Source: Nicotiana tabacum
Lineage: Eukaryota; Streptophyta; Magnoliopsida; Solanales; Solanaceae
Direction: 5' to 3'
Assembly: GCF_000715075.1 (NCBI RefSeq)
Contig: NC_134087.1
Span: 183,799,276-183,863,275, forward strand
DNA: 64,000 bases
How positions within the stretch are numbered: the stretch's first letter is position 1; each line of letters opens with the position of its first letter. Positions 32,488 through 44,218 of the stretch are shown here, one piece after another. Position numbers and translations under genes: made by a program. The notes beneath the pieces are model-generated. The model made no database searches, was not told the origin of the DNA, and saw only the letters and a list, made by a program, of their open reading frames with translations.

Positions 32488-33362
32488 GATGCCAATTTTG
32501 ATAAAATGGGAGGACGCTCCGTTCCTTGGTTAGCAAGAAAGAAGCTGTTTATGGTTTATTTTGTTGTCATTTCTGTTATCCGGATTATTCTTAGGGTTGT
32601 AATCCGAATATTGTCTTGTGTCAAACCTTCTTATCTTTCCATTTTTGTCGTATCAGTTTGTTTAAGTCTCGTTGATGTTGTGTTAAGATTTTATTCTGGT
32701 TGTTTTTTTTGTTTTTCTAACCATTTCGCCGGAAGTTTAATACAAAAGCCGGTCTTTTATTATTTCCAGTCATCTTTTTATTTAGTCCTTTTGTCATTTT
32801 CGTTCAATGCCGATTCTAGGGACATGACATGCGCACACAGTTTGGGCCTAGTCTATAAAGTTAATCATAAAACCCTGGGAAGGTGATCAAAGCATTTAAA
32901 GGAAATAAGAACGGTTTGAGATTATTTGAAGCCCGAGTCATGTGGAACTGGGGCAAGTAAAACATAAAGAAAACTGTTAAATGCAAGATTCGCCAAATTG
33001 GCATGAGGGTCGTTCATGAGAGTGAGAGTGTCGCCCAGCAGTGCTTTAGAAATGACAAATGAAAAAGCAAGTGTTTAACATAATTGTCAAGTCCAGCACC
33101 ATCGGAAGAGACTATAAATCTATGTTCAATTGTGTTGTTTGCACTTGGCATGTTTTGAAGACTGGAATGACGAAGACATTTTGTTCTGCTACCTAAACAC
33201 TTTATCCTTCGTTACCCCTTTTGAGTCTTATTTATTTTCTTTCATACCCCTCATTCGGAATCAATAGCAATGACTAGGAAATACGAGCCTGGAAGGTAAA
33301 GAAAAAATTAAAAAAAAAAACGAAAAAAAAACAAAAGAAAGTCAAATGAAAAAAGAGGAATT
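32488..33362 (+). other. Noncoding region after the Gag-like ORF, second copy
   Basis: Near-identical to 20003-20877, with GTTTTTTTTGTTT for GTTTTGTTTGTTT near 32704. No gene recognised. Confidence 0.5.
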
Positions 33363-33422
33363 GGGAACTACGTTTGACCTGATTCCTCAAAGAGGATACG
33401 TAGGCGCCTCACGGCTCGGTCA
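33363..33422 (+). ncRNA. Pseudoknot-like RNA module, A2-m3
   Basis: Same sequence and pairings as A1-m3. Confidence 0.55.
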
Positions 33423-35130
33423 TAGGGAGCACAGTGTGCATAGTGTGCATGGTGTGCATGGTGTAATAAAAAGAGAAAAAAAAATAATTAATTATAAATA
33501 AATAATCCCCAAGCAAGAAACTGGGGCAAGAGTTATGCTCGTTGTAAGCAAAATTGGTTCCGAAGGTTGTAATTTTGAACCCCAAATTGATTTGTTTTTG
33601 AGCCTTTAATACCCTTTCTTTCTAAGCCTATCCAAAAAACCCACATTACGGTCCAAAGAAAGACCTTCTGATCAGTCTGCAAAAGATGCCAAGTCAGACA
33701 AATGAGAATCGTACCAGCGAACATAACATTCTGTTCCACAGCAGAAAGGACTCTAATCTCCAGCAGAGAGAGTCATACCGGCAACACTCCAAATCCCCAG
33801 CTAGAAAGTGATATAAATGAGAGAGTCTTATCGGTGAAAATCTTCACGGACACCATAAGGCGATGAAAGCTGAGAGAAAAACCCAAAATGAGAGAGGCTT
33901 GATAGTGAAAACCCTTCGAGCACTACAAGTCGAATAAGATTGGGAATCAGATGGGGAATAGTCAAGGGAAGACCTTGAAAGACGATTGATGACGAAGGAT
34001 AGGCCACATATGCATGTCATGACCATTAGAGTCAGTGTTTTCATTTGATAGGTTTTTATTTATAGTTTCTTTTGTTAAAGAGTCATTTTTTCCTTTGTCT
34101 TTTATTCTGTTCCCTTTTATCTTTTCCTTTCATAGCAATTTCCCCAGTATAGTCTGTTTGGTCAAGACCAGTGGGAAATGACTTCAAAGTAGACCATCAG
34201 CTTTCCAAGATAAGATCTGACTAGTACATCCAAGTGATATAGTCAGGAAGGAACAAGCGCGAGGCCAGTGTCAAGAAAGATATCCCCAGCAAAAGGATTG
34301 ACGAGTGTCAAGAGGGATATCCTTGCCGAAATCAAAGGTTACTAAACCTCAAGACCAGATCCCGTGGACAAAACAAGAAAAACAATAAGCATGATTTGGG
34401 AAATTCATGCGAGACTAACAGGTCGGGAAAATGCAAGTTTCCGAGCCATGCCACGAAAGAAGAGGGATATCCCCAGCAGAAAAGGATTATCCCCAGCAAA
34501 GAATATCATCCCCAACAAGTTGTGGAACGCAGAGCAAGAAAGGGAAAAGGGAAAACCATCCCAGTGGGAGTATCACAACCAACCACCGCGTTTTAAACTA
34601 ACAAATTTTGTTTAAATTGAAACAGGTAAAGGAAGTGGAATTGATGACAGAAATGCAGGCCATAAGGGAGACTGTCAAACTGGGGCAGAAAATTTTCCTT
34701 TCATTTGGAAAATTTTCTGGAAGTCAGATACCCATTCAGGGTAAAATGAATATAGCACCAGTCTCAAGGGAAGTGGTCTTTGAACCAGTTTTACCCCCAG
34801 CATAACAATTTTTAATAAAAGAGGTTGTTCCCCAGCAGACAGAACAAAGGGATGACATTTGTGCTCAGAAAAGCAAAAACCATTATCATCCTCAGCAGCT
34901 TCCAGAAGAATGAAGCATCGATTTGAAGGGATAAAATTCCCCAGCAGCATTATCCTCAACAACGTTATCCCAAGAAGATAACACTTTTATCCCTAACAGT
35001 GTTGAGCGAAAATAAATTCTGAAAAAAAAAAATGAATTTGAAGGAGGGGAAGAAAGGAGACTCCCACAGTGGTATTATCCCCAGCAAGCAAGAACAAAGC
35101 AGGCGAAGGAAAAAGAATTTAAGAAGAAAT
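33423..35130 (+). other. 3' noncoding region with PBS-complementary decamers, second copy
   Basis: Copy of 20938-22645; the decamers recur at the same offsets (+12485). Confidence 0.55.
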
Positions 35131-35985
35131 CAGGCGTCCACCTGGAGAATGAGGATGAAAAAATTGAAGAAGAAGTCAGGCGTCCACCTGGAGAATGAGG
35201 ATGAAAAAATTGAAGAAGAAATCAGGCATCCACCTGGAGAATGAGGATGAAGAATTTAAGAAGAAGTCAGGCGTCCACCTGGAGAACGAGGATGAAGAAT
35301 TTAAGAAGAAGTCAGGATTCCACATGAAGAACAGAATGACGATATATTGGTTGAAGTCAGGAGCCCGACTGAAGAGAGGAATGGCGATTATTTTCAAAGT
35401 TGTTGTCAGGAGCCCGCCTGAAGAGAGGAAAGGCATTTTTAAAAGTTGTTGAAATCTTGCCAACCTAAAGAAAGGAATGGCGATGTATTGTTTGAAGTCA
35501 GGAGCCCGCCTGAAGAGAGGAATGGCGATTATTTTCAAAGTTGTTGTCAGGAGCCCGCCTGAAGAGAGGAAAGGCGTTTTTAAAAAAAAAAAATTTTGTT
35601 GAAATCTTGCCAGCCTAAAGAAAGGAATGGCGATGTATTGTTTGAAGTCAGGAGCCCGCCTGAAGAGAGGAATGACGATTATTTTCAAAGTTGTTGTCAG
35701 GAGCCCGCCTGAAGAGAGGAAAGGCGTTTTCAAAAGTTGTTGAAATCTTGCCAACCTAAAGAAAGGAATGGCGATGTATGATTTGAAGTCAGGAGCCCGC
35801 CTGAAGAGAGGAATGACGATTATTTTCAAAGTTGTTGTCAGGAGCCCGCCTGAAGAGAGGAAAGGCGTTTTCAAAAGTTGTTGAAATCTTGCCAACCTAA
35901 AGAAAGGAATGGCGATGTATGGTTTGAAGTCAGGAGCCCGCCTGAAGAGAGGAATGGCGATTATTTTCAAAGTTGTTGTCAGGAG
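35131..35985 (+). repeat. 46-bp and 141-bp minisatellites, second copy
   Basis: The 46-bp part (35131-35350) is the same as in copy 1. The 141-bp array has only about 4.5 units (GAAATCTTGCC at 35451, 35601, 35742 and 35883) against 8.8 in copy 1. It ends in a direct fusion to a single 61-bp-type unit at the shared GGAGCCCGCC core. This explains most of the 734-bp size difference between internal regions. Confidence 0.9.
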
Positions 35986-36334
35986 CCCGCCCAGATAACA
36001 GAGGCATACATTTCAAGATCAAGTCAAAGAACAATAAAACAGAGGGTTACAATAGGAATCCCCAGCAGGAAACAATAAAATTCCCCGGCACCGGGAAGCA
36101 GAAGGTTGCAACAAGAGGTCACAGTACAAACTCAAGTGCATGTGTCAAAAAGAAGAAAAGCACCGGAAAAAATGCAAGCAGACAAGAAAGCAAGGCAACA
36201 AGAAAAATTGCAGTATAGCTTAGCTTCTTGTTTTCTTTTAAGCACGGTGTAACAAGGAGATCGGTAAGCAGTAGTAATAGCATGCAACAACAGTAACATT
36301 GCAGTCCAACGGTAGTCCCAGCTACCAAAAACTT

Positions 36335-36407
36335 CCCGAACTACATTGACCTGATTCCTGTTTAGCCCAGGATATGTAGGAAACCTTTGAAGCAAAGGTT
36401 CGGTCAA
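36335..36407 (+). ncRNA. Pseudoknot-like RNA module, A2-m4
   Basis: As A1-m4, but with stem b intact: TTGACC 36346-36351 with GGTCAA 36402-36407. a is CTACA 36341-36345 / TGTAG. Confidence 0.55.
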
Positions 36408-36501
36408 ATCTTTTTCAAAAAAAAATGCTTCACACGGAGTACTCGGATGGGCAAAAATCGCTCGCTTTATCTTTGCACGAAAACCCTTCGTGTCTTCGGG
36501 C

Positions 36502-36514
36502 AAAGAGGGGCAGC
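36502..36514 (+). other. Ogre-A polypurine tract 2
   Basis: AAAGAGGGGCAGC directly before LTR 3. Confidence 0.75.
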
Positions 36515-39500
36515 TGTAAGCACGTGATTTTTGCCCAATATGAGAATTACTCCCAAAAATTCCAAAAATAAAATGATTTTTCTTTGGTGTGCAATTTTTG
36601 TGATATTTTGTGATATTTTGAATAATTATTTGTATTTATCTGTGCATGTTTATTTGCTAAATTAATAAAAAATACAAAAATATGTCGCATTTTGCATATA
36701 GGATTTAATTCTACAATTGTTAGTAATTAAATTTGTTTTACAAAAATTAAAAATTACAAAAATAGGCATCGTTTGCATTTTTAGCATTTAATGTCCAAAT
36801 ATACAATTTTATGCTTAATTAATACTTAATTGTGCGTTAATTGTTATTGAGAGTTAATTTGCACTTTTATAACTTAATTTAGTTCTTAATAATAGTTTAA
36901 GTATTTTTATAATTTAGTTTTAGAAAAAATAAAAGAAGAAAAGAGAGCGAAAATATAAAAAAAGTCGGAATTAGGCCTCTTCTTCAATTTCAAGCCACAG
37001 GCCCAAAAAATGGCCCAATCTTCCCTACGACCCAGTCCATTTCGAACTGGGTCGACCCAGTCCATAACCCAAAAGACCCAATACCCCTATCTTGCATTTC
37101 AAATACACAAAACAAAACAAAACAAAAAAAAAAAAATCAAAAACCCTAAAAATGACCTAAGTCATCCGCCCCCCCCTATCATTCTTCTTCTTCTTTTCTT
37201 CTTTCTTCTCCAAACTCTAAAACACACATCCATGGCTGCCATGGCTAAGCTCCAGCAGCTTAATCTCCTTCGACACAAGCGCACACACCACCAAGAAGCT
37301 CATCTTCTCCATGTCAAGCTCAAAAGGCTCGTCCATGGCTGCGTCTTCGTCGTCAACCCATCGCCATGTTTGTCGCTTTTTCTTGCTGCCTCTGCGTCGT
37401 CCATGGCTTCCCGAACTGCTGCTCCATTTTCTCCATAAGCTGCTGAACGCAGCAGCAGTAGGCGACCAGCTGCTGCCCGTGTCCAGCTACGACAAGCAGC
37501 CATGGCTGTCCGCGACGCTGCCGCTGCTCCTCCTTCCTCCGCCGTTGCTTCTACTTCTTCTTCGTCTTCGTCGTCCTTCGTTCGAGCTTTGGTCGAGGCT
37601 TGGACAGATTTATTTACAATCAAAGTTCGTCGTTGATTCATCTCCGGTTAGTTGTTTTTGAGTTTATTTTTGTTCATATTTTGTTTGATATTTTCCGGAT
37701 CCAAAATCGTTAAATGATTTAATCCTTGTTTTATTCGTTGTTCATCTTTGAAATAATTTTCTATTGTGTTCATGTTGTTTGTTAAATTAATTTTCAGATT
37801 TCAAAATAGAAGTTTAATTAGTTGTTTTCATGTTTATTTCATGTTTGTATTATTGTTTAAGTAAGTATTTGTTAGTTTGATGTTTGTTAGATTCAAATTG
37901 AAATTTAATCAACTATTTCTTCAATTTGTTTCATGTGTTTATGTATTGTTAGAAATTGTTAATATTGTTAAGTTCAAGTTTAAGTTCATAATTGTTTCTT
38001 CGTCGATCTTGTTATTTGTTTAAAGAATTTAGTTGTATTAAAGGAATATATTGTTTTAATCGTTTAATCCGTCATGTTTGTTGTCTTAAAATAGATTCAT
38101 TCATGTTCATACTTTGTTTGGATGATCTTGAATCCGAATTTTGTATAGTTTGATTTCTTGTTTACCATTTATGATTATTGCTTGAATTGTTCTCATAATC
38201 TTGTTTTAAGTTTAATATAAGAATTGTTTGTTGTAATGTTGTTAGAGTTGATTTTAAGTTCAATATGATTGAATTTAGAAATCTTCATACTTTGATTGTT
38301 GTTGTTGTTGAATCCGAAAATAGGATTGTTTGTTGCTAAAATATTGTTCAATCAAATTTTAGTTGTTCTTTGTTGTTCAATTCGTGTTCATGTGATTTGT
38401 TGTTGAAATGTTGTTAAAATCGTGTTCATGTGATATTGTTGTTATGATGTTCATCCATGTTCATATTGTTGTTTGAACATTGTTAGAAATTGATCATATT
38501 GTCTATATTTTGGTTAAGTTTGATTAATTGATGTGTTATAGCTGATGGGTAGTTTGGTAAATTTGTAATACGTTCAGGGGTAGTTTGGTAATTTCAGTAA
38601 GGTCGGAAGGGGTAGTTTAGGAATTGTACATTTTGAAATTATTTATTTGAAGCATGGGGGACAAAATGAAATGGGGTGGGTTGTGAAATGATTATTTAAT
38701 ATAAAGGGGGACAAGATTTAAATTAAAGGGGAATCTTGCATTATTTTAATTAAAGCATGGGGGACAAAATATAATGGGGTGGTGTGATATGTTTATTTAA
38801 TGTAATGGGGATGAGTGGAAAGATAATGGGTTGGGTAGAGAAAAAGTATTGATTTAATTGATTAAAAGATTTATGGGATGAGATTATATATATGGGAAGT
38901 CTTGAAGACAAATGGGAATAACAAGAAATACAGATAGAGAAAAAAAACGGACAGAGAATAGAAGAGAGAAAAATTCCGAAAAATATTTAAGCTTTCAAAA
39001 TAAAAATAAAAGCTAAAAAAATCTACTGCTTTCTTTCTTTGTTTGAAATTAGTATTAATGGTTGTTGTTACATTTAAAGCTTAAAGCTTTTGTTTTTGGG
39101 ATTACTACTCCACCGGTCTGTTACTGGGTTGTTACTGTTGCTGGGCAGTTGTTGCTATTGCACTGTTATTACTGTTGCTGATTTTCATCTTCATTTTCTT
39201 TTGCTTCAATATCAGGTACATATCTTTTAAACTCATGTTGTGAAGAACTTCAACATGGCAAGTAAATGAAGTTTGGAATTATAAGGATGTCTTCTACTCA
39301 TTTAAATTTTATTAGTTTAAATTTCAGTTTTGTTTTAGTTGGTTAATATAGTATTAAATCAATTAGTAGATTAGTTCTCTTTCTTAATAACTAATGGCAT
39401 AGTTATTTTAGGAACGCGATCAACTCATTTCTTTTAATATATGAAATAATGTCAATGATTTTTTTTACAAAATATAGAGTTAAGTGTTTGCAAATAGTCG

Positions 39501-40768
39501 CATAGGCAGAGAATAAGAATTGGTTTATTTATCTCAAACTCAATCTTTGTAAACAAATTAACCAAACAATTATAACTTTGGACTAAAAACAAGTATATGA
39601 GAAGGATATGGGATTTACAAGCACGAATTGCAACATTTTATGTCAAGGATATGTAGAAATAGAATTCGCATTAAATGTAACAATAAAAATTCTTCAGAAA
39701 CTATTAATTTGTTTATCAAATTAATTCTTTTCCAGTTTTATATGCGATTCAATTTTGGATATGTTAATGTTGTATCCACGATAAAAATGGTAGTATTTTT
39801 AGTTACATGTTGTTTGTTTCTTTTTCATATCATTAATTCTTTAAAATTTGAATAGTTTTGAGGTATATAATTCATACGCGTAAAATAAGACTTGTAGCAA
39901 CGCCTAATAAATTTTGAATTCTTTGTCAAGAAATTTGGTGGCATCCCAATCGGTAATTCTCCACGATTCTTACATTTAAAAATAGATAGATGCAATAAAC
40001 ATTTATGGAAAATCTATACTACTATTAAGAATCTTTTGCGTGATTAGGGATGCGTTCGCGTAACCTGATTATATTTCTAAAAGCAATTCGGATTATGCGT
40101 TCGCGCAACTTCGAACGAACATTTAATAAAAGGGGGCTCTTCGGAGAATATCAATATTAATTTCATATAACTCGAGATGTGCGGTTCAATATTTAATTAT
40201 ACAAGAGCGACGATCGTTCTTAATTTTATTTTTAGCACAATTTCGAACTTAAGTTTTTTTTTATATAATAAAAAATTTCGAAAAATAAATAAATAAATAA
40301 TAATTATTATATTGTGTATACGTACGCGTGACACGATTTTCACGTTAAAAAATATTAATATATAAAATTGAATACACGTATGCGTGATTCGATTCGAAGA
40401 AGGGTCTTTAATTATAAACAATTTAAATAGAAGCGGTAACAATAAAATCATGCAATAAAAATGTATTTAATAAATCAAAATAATCAAGCCAAATATAACA
40501 TCTGAGCGACCGTGCTAGAACCACGGAACTCGGGAATGCCTAACACCTTCTCCCGGGTTAACAGAATTCCTTATCCGGATTTCTGGTTCGCAGAATAATA
40601 AACAGAGTCATATTCTCCTCGATTCAGGGATTAAAATTGGTGACTTGGGACGCCTTAAAATTCCCAAGTGGCGACTCTGAAACAAACAAACAAATCCCGT
40701 TTCGACTGTCCTTTAATTGGAAAAAACTCCCTTGCACCCTCGCGGGTGCGGAAAAAGGAGGTGTGACA
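36515..40768 (+). repeat. Ogre-A LTR 3 with a divergent, B-like tail
   Basis: 4254 bp. Most of it is nearly identical to LTR 1 and 2, but the last 170-200 bp differ at many sites (AGAATAATAAACAGAG, AAAATTGGTGAC, CCCAAGTGG, GGAAAAAGGAGGTGTGACA) and there resemble the Ogre-B LTR. It ends GTGACA, not GCGACA, and is followed by the AGGGT duplication. Confidence 0.9.
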
Positions 40769-40773
40769 AGGGT
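40769..40773. repeat. Right target-site duplication of Ogre-A
   Basis: AGGGT, identical to 12271-12275. Confidence 0.92.
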
Positions 40774-40833
40774 TGTCATGGAGTGGTTGTTTCAGGAGTG
40801 TCTTGTATAGCAGGAAATAATTTTGGACTATAC
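40774..40833 (-). pseudogene. 60-bp copia-2 fragment between the two Ogre insertions
   Basis: Belongs to the low-complexity linker between integrase and RT of copia-2. On the minus strand it continues the frame that leaves Ogre-B's right flank and leads into the frame left of Ogre-A, with one in-frame TGA. It proves two separate insertion events. Confidence 0.85.
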
Positions 40834-40838
40834 ACAGG
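40834..40838. repeat. Left target-site duplication of Ogre-B
   Basis: ACAGG, repeated at 56683-56687. Confidence 0.92.
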
Positions 40839-43800
40839 TGTAAGCACGTGATTTTTGACCCTCCCCGGGAATTTTTACGTCCTTAAGCTTAAATATCTAA
40901 TTTAGGACTAGTATAGCTATTTTAACTATTTTTACTTTATTTCGTTGCAAAAGAAAATTTCAAAAAATATATATATAAATTTTAGTTTATGTATTTCTCA
41001 TAAACTTGAAAAATACAAAAATTGCACTTTATTTTTGTACCTTATATAATTTCGAAAAAATACAAAAAATAATAATTCTATTAAAGTTTTATAGGCATTT
41101 TTAACTTTGAAAAAATACAAAAATATTACCTCATATTTTATCTTAATATTTAAAAAACGAAAATTACAAAAAATAGTTTTATTAATATTTTGTAGCTATT
41201 TTAAACCTTGAAAAATATTTAAAAAAGATATAGTTTTGTTTAAATATTAGTCTTATTTTTGGTAGTTATTTTACTTACATAGGACTAGTTAAGCAACATG
41301 TTCCTATTTCTCGGGTCCGGGCAAAAGAATAATATTCGGGTTTAAACTACCCGGTTTTAGGCCTAATTTTCGGACCTAGCCCATAATAAACCGTGTCCAG
41401 GACACATGGGGAACCCCACCACGCGTGGGGGACATATGCCTCGAACCCCACCACGCGTGGGCTCATTTTTCTGGGCAGAACCCAGTGCAAAACACGGACA
41501 AAAGCATAAAAGGACAGGGGGGACCAACAAAAAGGGACTTGGGAAATTTTAAAAGAAGAAAGAGAGAAAAACCTGCAAAAGAAACGAACAGGAGGACGGG
41601 GAAAAATTTAAAAAAAGGGAAAACGGGACCAACAAGAAGGACTTTTTGAAAAAGTGGGAAAAAGAGACTTTTTGAAAAATTGGAAATACTACTGTTCTTC
41701 TTCCTTCTTAAGAGAAAAGAAGAAGCAGAAACCGGGGGAGGGCCTTCGACCACTGTACCCTCGTCTTCTTCCTGAAGAAGAAAAGAACCTTGCGAAAAAA
41801 AAAACCAAGAAGACGGACTGGAAAATTTGGGCAGACGTGAAGGACTTGGGAAAAATCTTGAAAATGGACAGTTTTTTGAAACCAAAATGACTGTTCATAC
41901 TTCTTCTTCCTCCTTTTGAAAACTAGAAAACCCATACCCCGAAACCACCCTCGCATCCCTAACAGTCATCAACCAACCACCGCTGCCCGCTGCCATACGT
42001 ACCAGCGCGATCGCCACCACCCTCACTGCCCGTCGAAAGACAACTAGCGAACACCACCGGAAAAACCAGCAGTCCGCCATTGCTGTTTCATCCTTCTCCA
42101 GTCGCACCCTACCCCCCACAACACCTGAACCACTGTCCATCACTCCGTCGACCACTGCTCGTCGACCACTGTCCAAACCCGCCAGTCCACGTCCGCCATT
42201 GCAACCCGTTGCGAGCTTCACCCTCCTGTCCAAACAACTACCTCCTCGACCCGTCACCTTCCCCGAACTCCCGACGCCATAACCGAAAACCCTCACCCAA
42301 ACAACCACCTCCATCGCCAGAAAAACCTAAAAGAGGGGCTACTGTCCGAAAAAACTGAGGTCCAAAGCAGCCCAACTCCCCGTCGCCTTCCTCACCAGCG
42401 AACACCTCCGTTCGACGCCATAACCACCAACCAAACGACACCATAACCACCAGCTGACCCCTCCCCGTCACCTCCGAACAGCCCTCCCATCATCAACACT
42501 CCATGAATGACCACCCAACTCCTCCATCGCCGACCACTGTCAAAACGCCATAAACACCGGCAACCACCCCTCCTCCTCCTAGCTCTAACGAACCAGTCCA
42601 CCATCGTCAAAACCACCCAACACCACCGTCCAAAACCACCGGCAGCCCCCACGCACCAGCTCCGTCGAGCTGCTGCTCGCGGCATCGCCACCCCCACGAC
42701 CAGCTTCCTCCAACTCCTCCATCACTGACCCTCCGCCACTGTCAACCTCCCAGCTTCCCATCGAACCCCACAACTAACCAGAAAAACCCTACCCATAACC
42801 ACCAACCTTCGACATAAAACCAGTCGAAACCATCGTCGTCAACCTCCAGAACCAGTCCGCCATTTTAGTCCAACGTCGTCAACCTCCAAGCAGTCATAGC
42901 TGCGTTTTCGAGCAACGGTGGGTTGCTTCGATCCTGTTTGGCCGAGTTTTCTGTTTTCCGTAGAGGTCGACTTTGGTTCGTCGAGGTCCGGTACGTCGAG
43001 GCGCTGTCCGAGGTTCCGTCGTTGTTCTTCGGTCAGAGAGGTCCGGCTTGAGTTCCGTCGGAATCGTGTTTGTCGTCCTGAGTTTGTCGAGGTTCAAAGG
43101 TTAGTAAACTTCAAGCATTAGATAAGGAAATGTTACGTTGAATGTTCGAAGATGCAATATATAAATTGATGCGATAATGTTCTGCTTATGTTTTTACCAT
43201 ATGCGTTTTGTTCATTTTTGGTGTTTTCGTATTTTGTTTATTTGATATCATTTAATTAAGTTAGACTAGACGTTCTATGACACAAGTTTGACGTTAATCT
43301 GTTCGTCCTTTCCTTCGGTTAGGTCATTCGAAAAATAGTATTAGTGCACGCTGTTACTACTACCGAAACACTCATTCACTAAACTCCTTTTATTAAACTT
43401 TTAACAAGTCATGGGATTTTAGTTGTAAAGAGGCCGTAAGTTTTAGTATTGTTAAAGACATAAAAATGACACCCTTTTAAAAAAAAAATATAAAAAAATA
43501 AAAAAAATAAAAATAATAATAATAATAATAAAGAATAAAATGAGACGAGCCTCGCCGAATAAAAAGGACAAATTGCGGGGCCCTCACAAAATATATGTAT
43601 TAAATACTTAGATTCCGGGATGGGCCGTTTAACAAATTTCACGGCCCTCCCCAAAAATAATAATGCGCTAGTTGCTTTAGGCGCGTCTTTAATAATTTAA
43701 TTTTCTTAAACTCGGGTGTGCATTTCATGCGACCCAAATCCAAATCCTAAAACATCAAATAAAATATGTTTCGGATCGTGGGTGCATTTCATGTGACACA

Positions 43801-44196
43801 GTCCAAAGATATATTTTAAGCGATGTTCACATTCTTGTAAAAACAATAATAATAAAGCGGTTAAAAGATAAATTTGCACATAAGTTCATATTGTATTAAA
43901 AATCAGATAAATAAGCCAAATATAACAGTTGAGCGACCGTGCTAGAACCACGGAACTCGGGAATGCCTAACACCTTCTCCCGGGTTAACAGAATTCCTTA
44001 TCTAGATTTCTGGTACGCAGACTGTAATATAGAGTCATTATTTTCCTCGATTCGGGATTAAAATTGGTGACTTGGGACACCCTAAATCTCCCAAGTGGCG
44101 ACTCTGAAATAAATAAATAAATCCCGTTTTGATTGTCCTTTAATTGGAAAAAACTCCCCCTACGCCCCCTCGGGTGCGGAAAAAGGAGGTGTGACA
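40839..44196 (+). repeat. Ogre-B 5' LTR
   Basis: Begins TGTAAGCACGTGATTTTTGA (G-box CACGTG) and ends GGAGGTGTGACA. 41419-41460 holds two CCACGCGTGG palindromes. 41900-42870 is strongly C-rich and G-poor on the plus strand (runs of CCACC and CCAAC), giving long but meaningless G-rich frames on the minus strand. The last 270 bp are the conserved R/U5 end shared with Ogre-A, with TGGCGACTCTG at 44096-44106. Confidence 0.92.
41419..41460 (+). promoter_or_regulatory. Paired CCACGCGTGG palindromes in Ogre-B U3
   Basis: Perfect 10-bp palindromes at 41419-41428 and 41451-41460, each inside AACCCCACCACGCGTGGG, 32 bp apart. ACGCGT is the CGCG box bound by plant CAMTA factors. Both are conserved in the 3' LTR (53910-53919, 53942-53951). 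Regulatory use is inference. Confidence 0.5.
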
Positions 44197-44218
44197 GCTC
44201 TGGCGACTCCACTGGGGA
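44197..44218 (+). other. Ogre-B primer binding site
   Basis: GCTC spacer, then TGGCGACTCCACTGGGGA (44201-44218). Same tRNA-Arg type as Ogre-A, with different mismatches in the middle. Confidence 0.75.

Larger units (their letters stand above)
12276..40768 (+). mobile_element. Ogre-A: LTR-INT-LTR-INT-LTR array of a non-autonomous Tat/Ogre retrotransposon
   Basis: 28.5 kb with three LTRs (12276-16531, 24764-29016, 36515-40768) and two internal regions (16532-24763, 8232 bp; 29017-36514, 7498 bp). Each internal region has a PBS, leader, one Gag-like ORF, a long noncoding tail with minisatellites, and a PPT. The two internal copies are nearly identical except for minisatellite and AT-repeat lengths. 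No protease, RT, RNase H or integrase is present, so it depends on helper proteins. LTR length, tRNA-Arg-like PBS, Gag C-terminus and 3' minisatellites are features known for Ogre. Unequal recombination between LTRs would produce this order; assembly duplication is a possible alternative. Confidence 0.9.

Noticed and set aside
41895..42697. G/R/W-rich minus-strand ORFs in the Ogre-B LTR
   Set aside because: Consequence of the C-rich plus strand; no domain, and composition typical of spurious frames.
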